Positions 1-7,493 of a stretch of DNA of 8,809 nt are shown here, one piece after another. Made by a program: the position numbers and the translations under genes. The stretch covers positions 1,428 to 10,236 of the forward strand of contig PMOP01000067.1 of NCBI GenBank assembly GCA_003161495.1, given 5' to 3'. The notes below the pieces were generated by a model. The model saw nothing but the letters and a program-made list of their open reading frames with translations. It was not told where the DNA came from and did no database searches. The stretch's first letter is position 1, and each line of letters opens with the position of its first letter. The DNA is from Acidobacteriota bacterium. GTDB taxonomy: Bacteria > Acidobacteriota > Terriglobia > Acidiferrales > UBA7541.

Positions 1-2777
1 ATCATCATGATGGCGTTCTTCTTTACGATTCCAATCAACAGAACAATTCCAATCAGCGCGATAACTGTTAACTCCGTGTGAAATGCCAGCAAAGCCAACA
101 GGGCTCCGACGCCGGCCGAAGGCAATGTTGAAAGAATCGTGACAGGATGGATGTAACTTTCGTAAAGCATTCCCAACACGATGTACACAGCCACAAGCGC
201 GGCCAGAATCAGCCATGGCTGGCTTGACAGAGAAGATTGGAAGGCCTGCGCGTTTCCCTGGAACGTCGGATGAATATCGGAAGGAAGCCCCATTTGTATA
301 ACGGCAGATTCGATGTCCGTCACGGCGTCGCCCAGAGCAACTCCTTCGCCAAGATTAAATGAGATGGTGACCGCGGGAAATTGTCCCTGATGGTTTACGG
401 CAAGCGCCGTGTTCTGTGTCTCATAGTGCGTAAAAGCACTCAGCGGCACTTGGGTTCCTGTCGACGAGCGCACATACAATCCTTGAATCGCATCCGTGCT
501 GTCCCGAAACGTTGAATCGACTTCCTGCACCACGTGATACTGATTCAGCTGTGTGTAGATCGTGGATACCTGCCGCTGCCCGAACGCGTCATAGAGCGTG
601 TTATCGATGGTCGAAGGAGAAATCCCGAGGCGCGACGCTGTGTCGCGGTCAATCACCAGGGTTGCTTGCAACCCGCGCGTTTGCTGATCGCTGGCAATGT
701 CGCGCAACCGGGGCATCTGCCGCATCTTTGCTTCCAGGCGTGGCGCCCATTGCTCCAAATCGTTGAGATTCTCGCTCGAAAGCGTGTATTGATATTGCGA
801 ACTGCTGATCCGCCCGCCTACCGTGATGTCCTGATACGCTCGAAGGAATAGCGTCGCCCCGGGAACCTTCGCAAGCTTGCGCCGCAGGCGCGCGATGACC
901 TGGTCAACATTGGCGTCTCTTTCGCTGAGCGGTTTTAATTCTATCTGTATGCGCCCGGTATTTTCCGCGCCGCCCCCGGTGTTTGCCGCTGTGGCTTTCA
1001 CGGCCGGATCGGACATGACAATGTCCGTATATTCCTTCATTTTCTCCTGCATCATTGCAAAGGAAGTATCCTGGGCTCCCAGAATATTTCCGGCGATGAG
1101 GCCGGTATCCTGCTGCGGGAAAAAACCTTTGGGAATTACGATATATAAGTAAACGCTGAGGCAAATCGTCGCGCCCGTCAGCACCAGCATGAAGGGTTGA
1201 TGCCGTAGAACCCAGCGCAATCCCGAGGCATACGACCGCACACTCCATTGAAAGACCCGCTCGCTCGCCAGGTACAATTTCCCTCGAACTTTCTCTTTCC
1301 CCGATTTCAAGAACAGCGCGCACATCATCGGAGTCGTGGTCAGCGACACACACAGGGAAACCACAATGGCCACGCTCAGCGTAATGGCGAATTCGCGGAA
1401 CAGTCTTCCGATGATTCCGCCCATGAGCAGCAGAGGGATGAACACGGCAATCAGCGAAAGACTCATGGACAATACGGTAAATCCAATTTCGCGCGATCCC
1501 TTCATCGCCGCAGCCAGCGGCGATTCCCCTTCTTCCAGATATCGCGTGATGTTCTCGATCACCACAATGGCATCGTCCACTACGAATCCCGTGCAGATCG
1601 CCAGGGCCATCAGGGAAAGGTTATCCAGGCTGTAACCCAACATGTACATCACGCCGAACGTGCCGATGATGGACAGCGGCACCGCGATACTGGGTATCAT
1701 CGTGGCCCAGGCGTTGCGCAAGAAAAGAAAAATAACCATCACCACGAGCCCGACGGTCAACAACAACGTGAATTCGATATCCTTGACGGATGCCCGGATC
1801 GTCGTGGTGCGATCGAAAGTGGGAATCAACGAGACCGATGGCGGAATCGAGGCGCGCAGTTCCGGCAGCAGGGCTTTTATGCGGTCCACAGTCTCAATGA
1901 TGTTCGCGCCGGGTTGACGCCCAATCCCGATCACCACGGCCGGTTTGCCGTTTGCGTATCCTGAATTTCTGAGGTCTTCGATCCCCTCCGTTACTTTGGC
2001 AATGTCACTTAGCCTTACGGGAGCTCCGTTTCGATACGCCACGATCAACGGAGCGTACTGCTCCGGGTTCAGAAGCTGGTCCGTGTCCGACAATACCCAT
2101 CGATTAGATAAATCCTCCAAATTCCCTTTGGGCGAATTTGCATTTGCCGATTGAAGCGCGGTTCGCACCGCTTCCAGGCTAATTCCGTAATGAGCGAGAG
2201 CATTCGGATTTACGTCCACGCGGACCGCCGGCTTTGCTCCCCCGTACGTGTTGACTTGGCCCACGCCATCGACCTGCGAAATCTTTTGCGCCAGAATGGA
2301 ATCACTCAAATCGTAAAGGTGACTCCGCGGAATCGTGTCCGAATAGAGCGCCAAATCCAAAATGTCGGTTTCAGAGGGATTAATCTTGCGATACCACGGC
2401 AGGTTTGGCAGATTGGCCGGCAATTGTCCCGCGGCGGCATTAATGGCGGCTTGCACGTCGCGTGCCGCCGCATTAATGTCTCGATCCAGGTCGAACTGAA
2501 GCGTGATCCCCGTATTGCCCAATTGGCTGCTGGAGGTCATTTGCGTAACGCCCGCAACCCGGCCGAATTGGCGCTCCAGTGGCGTCGCCAGGGAGGAAGC
2601 TACCGTCTCCGGGCTGGCCCCAGGCAAGGATGCGCGGACATAAATTGTGGGGAAATCAACGTGCGGAAGCGCCGCCACGGGCAGTAAGTAAAAAGCCACA
2701 CCGCCAGCCAGCAAGATGGCCACGCTCAAGAGCGATGTCGCAACAGGTCGTTTGATAAACGGCGCGGAGATGTGCAT
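1..2777 (-). CDS. RND multidrug efflux pump, MdtB/MdtC-type inner-membrane subunit (3' end cut off by window)
   Basis: Proton-driven resistance-nodulation-division transporter that exports drugs or metabolites through a periplasmic adaptor and an outer-membrane channel. The frame is open without a stop from the ATG at 2777 to the window edge, giving 925 residues of an expected 1030-1040. The N-terminus (FIKRPVATSLLSVAILLAGG) is the usual RND start and first membrane helix. It is followed by the porter-domain signatures LPGASPETVASSLATPLERQ, MTSSS and FDLDRDINAAARDVQAAINA, which match MdtB/MdtC more than AcrB. The helix-4 pair is D401-D402 in FVVDDAIVVIEN, and GFFPQQDTG lies at 551-559. The last visible residues are K919-K920-N921-AIMM, and K920 matches the essential helix-10 lysine of AcrB, so the proton relay is complete. 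I see no strong Shine-Dalgarno before the ATG. MdtB versus MdtC cannot be settled. No adaptor gene is visible upstream; partner genes may lie beyond the left edge. Confidence 0.95.
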   Translation of the reverse strand, partial: MHISAPFIKRPVATSLLSVAILLAGGVAFYLLPVAALPHVDFPTIYVRASLPGASPETVASSLATPLERQFGRVAGVTQMTSSSQLGNTGITLQFDLDRDINAAARDVQAAINAAAGQLPANLPNLPWYRKINPSETDILDLALYSDTIPRSHLYDLSDSILAQKISQVDGVGQVNTYGGAKPAVRVDVNPNALAHYGISLEAVRTALQSANANSPKGNLEDLSNRWVLSDTDQLLNPEQYAPLIVAYRNGAPVRLSDIAKVTEGIEDLRNSGYANGKPAVVIGIGRQPGANIIETVDRIKALLPELRASIPPSVSLIPTFDRTTTIRASVKDIEFTLLLTVGLVVMVIFLFLRNAWATMIPSIAVPLSIIGTFGVMYMLGYSLDNLSLMALAICTGFVVDDAIVVIENITRYLEEGESPLAAAMKGSREIGFTVLSMSLSLIAVFIPLLLMGGIIGRLFREFAITLSVAIVVSLCVSLTTTPMMCALFLKSGKEKVRGKLYLASERVFQWSVRSYASGLRWVLRHQPFMLVLTGATICLSVYLYIVIPKGFFPQQDTGLIAGNILGAQDTSFAMMQEKMKEYTDIVMSDPAVKATAANTGGGAENTGRIQIELKPLSERDANVDQVIARLRRKLAKVPGATLFLRAYQDITVGGRISSSQYQYTLSSENLNDLEQWAPRLEAKMRQMPRLRDIASDQQTRGLQATLVIDRDTASRLGISPSTIDNTLYDAFGQRQVSTIYTQLNQYHVVQEVDSTFRDSTDAIQGLYVRSSTGTQVPLSAFTHYETQNTALAVNHQGQFPAVTISFNLGEGVALGDAVTDIESAVIQMGLPSDIHPTFQGNAQAFQSSLSSQPWLILAALVAVYIVLGMLYESYIHPVTILSTLPSAGVGALLALLAFHTELTVIALIGIVLLIGIVKKNAIMM

Positions 2778-2916
2778 TTTACAATCCGGACTGTTCCCGA
2801 TTCCGCTCCCGTCTGGAATATCGAACCCAAAATATTAGAGGGTCCCACGGCATACTTTGGTTTCAAGAATTCTTTCGTAACATTCGTGAATCGCTTACAA
2901 ACAATTCCCAGCCTTT

Positions 2917-3312
2917 TTAATTCGTGGGCGGGTGTCCCTGAGGGAGTTGACCGTTTCCTGAATCCGGGGCGCCCGGAGGCATATGCTCCATGCCGGAATG
3001 GTCACCGCCCATCCCCATCGGCTGGCTGCTCAGTACAGTCCAGTCCTTGCCCTGGCGTTGCAGGGCGTATTCAATCTCCATGCGCGCGTCGCCACCCTTC
3101 AGGCGAAACTCCACTTGCGCGCTGGCATGATCTCCATTCACCGTAACTGTTTTGACTTCGCGGTCCATCGCCGAAAGATTCAGGTCCGCCCGGCCATTCA
3201 AGTGCTTTTCGATGCTCGCGCGGATGGCATCCTGATCACTCACCGACTTTCCGCACCCAGCCGTGAAAGCACACAAAACTGCCAAAACAGAAATCAAGTG
3301 CCATCGAATCAT
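2917..3312 (-). CDS. Small lipoprotein with Met/His-rich C-terminal tail
   Basis: A 131-residue predicted outer-envelope lipoprotein of unknown function. The N-terminus (MIRWHLISVLAVLCAFTAGC) is a signal peptide ending in a lipobox with the lipidated cysteine at C20. The middle (about 25-95) alternates charged and hydrophobic residues and ends in YALQRQGKDWTVLSS. This resembles small lipoproteins with an NTF2-like or DUF4878-like fold, but that is only a fold guess. The last 35 or so residues are low-complexity and rich in Met, His, Gly and Pro (MGMGGDHSGMEHM), which recalls copper-binding tails. I chose the ATG at 3312 over the in-frame ATG at 3342 because AAGGGAG sits 8 bases upstream of it and because the signal peptide then starts cleanly. 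It lies 139 bases upstream of the RND gene on the same strand, so co-transcription is possible though not tight. Confidence 0.8.
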   Translation of the reverse strand: MIRWHLISVLAVLCAFTAGCGKSVSDQDAIRASIEKHLNGRADLNLSAMDREVKTVTVNGDHASAQVEFRLKGGDARMEIEYALQRQGKDWTVLSSQPMGMGGDHSGMEHMPPGAPDSGNGQLPQGHPPTN

Positions 3313-3544
3313 CGCCTGGGCTCCCTTTTCCCTTTGCAGCATTCTCCCACGGATTCGCTCAGTTTACGGCCAAAATCTGGATTCGCCTGGAATCAAGTAA
3401 AGCGAACAGGGAATGCAGCCGATAAAAAGTATTGGGAAGTGCAACCCATCCGTAATTTACGCGTCTTAACTAAACGCGGGCGTCGCTGATTCAATTTCTC
3501 GATGGAACGCATATGCATAGATGCTCGGGATTAGTGCAAACCTA

Positions 3545-3554
3545 TTGTGCACAA
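3545..3554. promoter_or_regulatory. Perfect 10-bp palindrome, possible operator
   Basis: TTGTGCACAA reads the same on both strands and lies in the divergent gap, about 185 bases before the sthA start. A symmetric site here could bind a dimeric regulator. A 10-bp palindrome also arises by chance in sequence of this size, so this is only a candidate. Confidence 0.2.
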
Positions 3555-3620
3555 GCCACTTACGCGACAATTGGCACCGAATACGAGGCCACATGCTGAC
3601 TAGACTCACCTATGCCGGGA

Positions 3621-3649
3621 TTGTTTCTGTCCGCACCCTCCCATACACT
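3621..3649 (+). promoter_or_regulatory. Candidate sigma-70-type promoter for sthA
   Basis: TTGTTT (3621-3626) and TACACT (3644-3649) are separated by 17 bases, the preferred spacing. They match the consensus at 3 of 6 and 4 of 6 positions. It would give a leader of roughly 80 bases before the sthA ATG. The match is modest and no other support is available. Confidence 0.25.
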
Positions 3650-3738
3650 GGGCGCGAACGGATTTCATTTCATCACTATCGTGAGGGCCCCCACTTTTGC
3701 GAACAGAATTCCTGCGTGAACCAGGCAGAAGAGCTTTG

Positions 3739-5124
3739 ATGCATCCAATTCAGTATGACCTCGTTGTTATTGGCAGTGGCCCTGCCGGTCAAAAAGGCGC
3801 TATCGCCGCCGCCAAGCTCGGCAAGCGCGTCGCCATGGTGGATCGCAATGAAATGGTCGGCGGCGTTTGCATCCACGGCGGCACCGTTCCCAGCAAAACG
3901 CTGCGCGAAGCCATTCTTCACCTCACCGGATTTCGGCATCGCTCGTTTTATGGAAGCGACTACGTCGTCAAGGATCGCATTTCCATTCGCGATTTAGCCG
4001 CGCGCGTTTCGCAAGTCGTGGAACGCGAAACCGGCGTCGTGCGCGACCAATTGCGGCGCAACGGGATCGACCTGCTCTGCGGCACCGCCCAGTTCCTGGA
4101 CGCGAACACCATCGAAGTGCAAGGCGCGACGGAAGCGCACATGCTCAACGCCACTCATGTTCTGATCGCCTGCGGCACGCGACCTTCCCATCCCGACGAC
4201 ATCCCCTTCGACGGCAAGAAAATTATCGCCAGCGATCAATTTTTTCAGATGGATGAAATCCCGCGCGAATTAATCATCGTGGGCGGCGGCGTGATCGGCC
4301 TCGAATACGCCTCCATGCTAGTGGCCATGGGCGTGGAAGTTACGTTGATCGAACAAAGACCCGACCTCCTCGATTTTGTGGATTCCGAAATCGTGGAAGC
4401 TTTGCGCTACCACATGCGCCGCCAGGGCGCCATCTTCCGTCTCGGAGAAAAAGTCACGGCCATACAAACCGACGAGCGCGGCCGCGTCGTCGCCAACCTC
4501 GAAAGCGGGAAGCACATTCACGCCACTTGCCTGATGTACGCCGTAGGCCGCCAGGCCAACACCGATCTCCTGAACCTTGAAGCCGCGGGACTCTCCGCGG
4601 TTTCGCGCGGCAAACTTGAAGTGAACGAATCTTTCCAAACCTCCGTTCCCCATATCTATGCCGCGGGAGACGTCATCGGATTCCCTTCGCTCGCTTCCAC
4701 GTCCATGGAACAGGGACGCATCGCCAGCTGCCACATTTTTGGCGCTCCCGCCGAAATGTCGACCGCGCTTCTTCCCTACGGCATTTACACCATCCCCGAA
4801 ATTTCCATGGTCGGCCAGACCGAAGCCAAATTGACCGAAGCGCACATTCCTTTTGAAGTCGGCATTTCAAAATATGAGGAGCTTGCGAAAGCCCAAATCG
4901 TCGGCGATCACACCGGGATGCTGAAAATTCTTTTTCACCCGGACACGCGCAAAGTCCTCGGCGTCCACGTCATCGGAGAAAGCGCCGCGGAAATTGTGCA
5001 CATCGGCCAAGCCGTCCTCACCTTCGGCGGCACCATGGATTATTTCCGCGACACGGTTTTCAATTACCCCACGTTTGCCGAAGCCTACAAAGTTGCAGGA
5101 CTTGACGGTCTGAACAAATTATAA
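3739..5124 (+). CDS. sthA: Soluble pyridine nucleotide transhydrogenase (SthA/UdhA)
   Basis: Cytoplasmic FAD enzyme that moves hydride between NAD(H) and NADP(H), usually draining excess NADPH. It has 461 residues, and family members are about 465. FAD Rossmann motif GSGPAG is at 12-17, nucleotide motif GGGVIG at 182-187, and the second FAD motif YAAGDVIG at 307-314 (D311). The disulfide site typical of lipoamide dehydrogenase and glutathione reductase is broken: GGVCIHGGTVPSK keeps C44 but has T49 for the second cysteine. The catalytic His near the C-terminus is replaced by Y443 (FNYPTFAEAYK). Both changes mark transhydrogenases rather than disulfide reductases. KTLREA, DRIS and SMEQGR resemble the actinobacterial SthA type as I recall it. 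The ATG at 3739 is preferred to the upstream TTG at 3697 because the protein then begins directly with the FAD strand; AGAAGAG just upstream is a weak ribosome site. It appears to be a single-gene unit. Confidence 0.93.
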   Translation: MHPIQYDLVVIGSGPAGQKGAIAAAKLGKRVAMVDRNEMVGGVCIHGGTVPSKTLREAILHLTGFRHRSFYGSDYVVKDRISIRDLAARVSQVVERETGVVRDQLRRNGIDLLCGTAQFLDANTIEVQGATEAHMLNATHVLIACGTRPSHPDDIPFDGKKIIASDQFFQMDEIPRELIIVGGGVIGLEYASMLVAMGVEVTLIEQRPDLLDFVDSEIVEALRYHMRRQGAIFRLGEKVTAIQTDERGRVVANLESGKHIHATCLMYAVGRQANTDLLNLEAAGLSAVSRGKLEVNESFQTSVPHIYAAGDVIGFPSLASTSMEQGRIASCHIFGAPAEMSTALLPYGIYTIPEISMVGQTEAKLTEAHIPFEVGISKYEELAKAQIVGDHTGMLKILFHPDTRKVLGVHVIGESAAEIVHIGQAVLTFGGTMDYFRDTVFNYPTFAEAYKVAGLDGLNKL

Positions 5125-5195
5125 AATCAATAAACAACATCTGGCCAATAACCGTGCAAGTATGATCTTGACGTTACGATCGAGACACGGGCCTT

Positions 5196-5744
5196 ATGAA
5201 GCTTGATGCCACTCATGAAGTTTTCCTCCTGCGAGTCTTCCTCTCGCTCGTGATGATTTCTACCGCCGCACCTTCGTATTTGAATGCTCAGACGCCCGCG
5301 AAGGGGCAAGAATCTAGCGAGGCTCACGGCACGGCCTTCGCTGGTTGCTACGAAGTGACACTCGGGCGATGGTGGCCTTGGTCATATGGTGAAGATACGG
5401 TATACGTCACACCCCCCAGTCAAATTGAGCCACTTTCCGTTCGCGGCACTGAGGGTTTCGAAAAAGACTCATTCTTGATTCGGACCGTGCCTGCCCCCAA
5501 AATGGTAGGATCGGGTTGGCGAATATCATCATTTTGGCAAGTGGAGTCTAAAAACTGGCTAACCCTAACGTGGACGAACGGCTTTACTGCGGTAAGTCTG
5601 AAATTAGAAAAACAAGGTGACGAACTCCGAGGTTGGGCTCATCCCCATTTTGACTTCCCACATCTCATACCGCGGACGGCACACGTCACTGCCCGAAAAA
5701 TTCCGTGCCCTACTTCAGGGGGAAACCCGACGATATTTCATTGA
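5196..5744 (+). CDS. Secreted hypothetical protein
   Basis: A 182-residue protein of a family I do not recognise. Residues 1-31 form a plausible signal peptide: a hydrophobic stretch from about F10 to A25, then a likely cut after LNA (A31). The mature part is rich in aromatic residues and in alternating beta-type segments (CYEVTLGRWWPW, WLTLTWTNGFTAVSLKLEKQ, LRGWAHPHF). It has two cysteines, C51 near its start and C171 near its end, that could tie the ends of a small beta-barrel or sandwich; this is inference. There is no enzyme motif. The start has no clear Shine-Dalgarno, but no later Met gives a proper signal peptide. It lies 71 bases after sthA and is less GC-rich than its neighbours. Confidence 0.6.
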   Translation: MKLDATHEVFLLRVFLSLVMISTAAPSYLNAQTPAKGQESSEAHGTAFAGCYEVTLGRWWPWSYGEDTVYVTPPSQIEPLSVRGTEGFEKDSFLIRTVPAPKMVGSGWRISSFWQVESKNWLTLTWTNGFTAVSLKLEKQGDELRGWAHPHFDFPHLIPRTAHVTARKIPCPTSGGNPTIFH

Positions 5745-5819
5745 GTCCTCACAAGAGCGTGAAGTTTGACGCGAGGGGTCGCGCCCTAATAGTTAGAAGC
5801 GACTCTGCGTGATGACTTG

Positions 5820-5848
5820 TTGACAGACAGGTTCGGCGCGCTCAATAT
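5820..5848 (+). promoter_or_regulatory. Candidate promoter for the amidohydrolase gene
   Basis: A perfect -35 hexamer TTGACA (5820-5825) is followed after 17 bases by CAATAT (5843-5848), a poor -10 match of 3 of 6. Transcription would start near 5855, leaving a short leader before the strong Shine-Dalgarno at 5871-5875. The perfect -35 and the spacing are the only support. Confidence 0.35.
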
Positions 5849-5880
5849 CTGTCCTTCAAGACATCCTGGGGGAGGCTGAG

Positions 5881-7071
5881 ATGTTGAATCGGCGCCGATT
5901 TTTCTCACTCGCCGCTGCGGGCGCAGGTGCAGCGATCCTTTCGCGCGCGCGGAGTGTATTCGCGGCAAGCCATGACCTGATCATTCGAGGCGGGCGCGTC
6001 ATCGACCCTTCCGTGCGGCTCGATGCGATCCGCGACGTGGCCATTTCGGGAGGGCGCATCGCCGCCGTCGAAGCCAGCATAGCGGGCGACGCAGCCGACA
6101 CCATTGACGCACATGGCAAACTCGTCGTCCCGGGTCTGCTCGATATCCATACACATTGCGGCAGGTTCCCAGAGGGTCCCGGCCTAGTCCTGCAGGACGG
6201 CGTGACCGGGTGGATTGATGCGGGATCGCAAGGGGCCGATCGAATTGGCGAGACCATCGCTGTCGCGCGCTCGTCGCCCCAGCAGGGCCGTGTGCTCATC
6301 AACATCGGCCGCGCCGGCATCCTGCCCGATGGCGACACGATGGATCTGAAGCGTGCGGATGTCAATGCGGCGCGCAGTGCTATCGCGGCCAATCGCGACT
6401 TCATCGTCGGCGTCAAGGCGCGACTCTCGCGGGATGTCGCGGGCGAGAACGATTACGAGGTCCTTCGGCGCGCGCAGGAAGTGGCCTCCTCCTTTGGCCT
6501 TCCCTTGATGATCCACATGGGGCAGACCATCTCACCGCTTCCCAAGCTCGTCGATCTGTTGAAGCGCGGCGACATTGTCACGCATTTGTTTGCGCCGCCT
6601 CCCAACAGCATCATCGATGACAGCGGCCACATCCTGCCCGAAGTGCTGGCGGCGCGCCGCCGCGGCGTTTGGTTCGATGTCGGCAACGGCCAGACCGGGC
6701 ACATGAGGTGGGACAATATTGCCGCGATCATGAAGACGGGTTTCTGGCCCGACACGTTTTCCACCGATTGGAACAAAAACGCTCATGAAACCGGCGTCAT
6801 CGACCTTCCCAATTGCATGTCAAAGCTGTTCGGTTACGGCATGACGGTGGATGAGGCCATCGCGAGAGCCACCGTGAATGCCGCTCGCATCTTTCCGTTG
6901 TTCAACGACCGCGGCACGCTGAACGTGGGCGCTCCGGCCGACGTGGCGGTGCTCGAGCTGCGAAAAGGCAATTTCGAATTCCTCGATAATTTCAATAACA
7001 AAATCACCGGCCACCAGAGGCTCTTCCCAAGCGCGACCGTGCTCGCCGGCAAGCGCGTCCCGCACGCCTGA
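5881..7071 (+). CDS. Tat-exported amidohydrolase/deacetylase family metallohydrolase (dihydroorotase-like)
   Basis: A 396-residue metal-dependent hydrolase of the amidohydrolase superfamily, in the dihydroorotase-like deacetylase branch (EF_0837/AHA_3915 type). The substrate is unknown; an N-acyl or cyclic amide is likely. The N-terminus NRRRFFSLAAAGAGAAIL is a twin-arginine signal (R4-R5), with a likely cut after VFA or VFAA (28/29), so it should act folded in the periplasm. The beta-sandwich strand (DLIIRGGRVIDP) precedes the TIM barrel. The metal ligands are all visible: H90 and H92 (DIHTH), K179 (GVKARLSRD, the lysine expected to be carboxylated), H212 (MIHMG), H235 (VTHLF) and D296 (FSTDW). 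The closing strand GTLNVGAPADVAVLEL is typical. The start is well fixed by GGGGGAGG with GGAGG 5 bases before the ATG. It stands alone, with no transporter or partner enzyme beside it. Its GC-rich codon use differs from the flanking small genes, so transfer is possible. Confidence 0.88.
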   Translation: MLNRRRFFSLAAAGAGAAILSRARSVFAASHDLIIRGGRVIDPSVRLDAIRDVAISGGRIAAVEASIAGDAADTIDAHGKLVVPGLLDIHTHCGRFPEGPGLVLQDGVTGWIDAGSQGADRIGETIAVARSSPQQGRVLINIGRAGILPDGDTMDLKRADVNAARSAIAANRDFIVGVKARLSRDVAGENDYEVLRRAQEVASSFGLPLMIHMGQTISPLPKLVDLLKRGDIVTHLFAPPPNSIIDDSGHILPEVLAARRRGVWFDVGNGQTGHMRWDNIAAIMKTGFWPDTFSTDWNKNAHETGVIDLPNCMSKLFGYGMTVDEAIARATVNAARIFPLFNDRGTLNVGAPADVAVLELRKGNFEFLDNFNNKITGHQRLFPSATVLAGKRVPHA

Positions 7072-7108
7072 CGCGTGCCATCGTCTGCGTGTACGGTTCA
7101 TTGGGTAG

Positions 7109-7408
7109 AATTCATTCCGGAAATATGGGCGGAAGGAATTTGACCGCGCCGTTTCATTTCCAATTTATGGTGGTAATCCCGGACTGAGTACAGGTCCTTG
7201 TCCTGTTCGTAAACTGTACGTTGAGCCAGTTGAAGCGGGTGGCCTGAAGTATTACAAGTGGAGAGCGAAGGGCGGCTATCTCAATTGGTGCAACGGACGC
7301 TCATACATAAATAGCATTGGACCCAGATTCGCGGATATTAGCCTGCAAAGACCTTTTCCCGTCTCCCCCAGTTTGACGGTAGAACCCGACCTTCCACTTG
7401 CGAAATAA
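7109..7408 (+). pseudogene. Orphan reading frame without a start codon, possible gene remnant
   Basis: This frame is open for 99 codons from after TAG at 7106 to TAA at 7406 but has no ATG, GTG or well-placed TTG start. Its product looks protein-like rather than random: YGGNPGLSTGPCPVRKLY, VEAGGLKYYKWRAKGG and YLNWCNGRSYINSIGP are rich in Tyr, Trp, Gly and Lys without the Arg/Ser bias of shadow frames. A second frame offers an ATG at 7125 that runs only to TGA at 7185-7187. A single frameshift near 7160-7175 would join the two into a protein of about 95 residues. I do not recognise the family. Alternatives are a decayed gene, a sequencing indel, or chance. Confidence 0.35.
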
Positions 7409-7479
7409 AATACTGTGCAGCCATCCGGTATTCAGGTCCGGAAAGCCGGCGAAAGGGGCTGTAAGTGTTTCAGGTTTCA

Positions 7480-7493
7480 AAGGAGGCCTCCTT
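7480..7493 (+). promoter_or_regulatory. Ribosome binding site inside a perfect 14-bp palindrome
   Basis: AAGGAGGCCTCCTT is a perfect palindrome. Its left half is a near-ideal Shine-Dalgarno (AAAGGAGG at 7479-7486), and its right half runs into the TTG start at 7492. The 5-base gap from GGAGG to TTG is normal. With no loop it cannot fold on itself well, but it could be a DNA operator or pair between two transcripts. It decides the start of the small gene that follows. Confidence 0.5.

Larger units (their letters stand above)
3313..3738. other. Divergent intergenic region between the lipoprotein gene and sthA
   Basis: About 426 bases separate two genes that read away from each other, so both promoters should lie here. 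No reading frame here looks coding: the plus-strand frame ending at 3739 has no family resemblance and only touches the sthA start by one base. What can be seen is a 10-bp palindrome at 3545-3554 and a promoter-like pair at 3621-3649, listed separately. No tRNA, riboswitch or insertion sequence is recognised. Confidence 0.6.

Noticed and set aside
1248..1964. Plus-strand open frame of 238 codons
   Set aside because: It lies antisense inside the RND gene, is extremely rich in His, Arg and Gln, and has no domain resemblance. The opposite-strand RND frame is clear and complete here.
2151..2687. Plus-strand open frame of 178 codons
   Set aside because: Antisense to the conserved porter domain of the RND pump; Arg-rich composition typical of a shadow frame.
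3340..3342. Upstream ATG as start of the lipoprotein
   Set aside because: Its purine run abuts the ATG too closely, and it would add a charged stretch before the signal peptide. The ATG at 3312 has a well-spaced AAGGGAG.
3521..3739. 72-codon frame ending in a TGATG overlap with the sthA start
   Set aside because: The overlap suggests translational coupling, but the product has no protein-like features and its start lacks a ribosome site. Treated as chance.
4318..4845. Minus-strand open frame of 175 codons
   Set aside because: Antisense to the nucleotide-binding half of SthA; the sense frame has all family motifs.
5161..5166. TATGAT as a -10 box for the secreted-protein gene
   Set aside because: Good hexamer, but nothing like a -35 lies 16-18 bases upstream.
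5770..5783. Small hairpin CGCGA-GGGG-TCGCG as terminator of the secreted-protein gene
   Set aside because: Only 5 bp of stem and no T run follows, so a terminator call is not justified.
5856..6416. Minus-strand open frame of 186 codons
   Set aside because: Antisense to the Tat amidohydrolase, with the Ala/Arg/Ser/Pro bias of a shadow frame.
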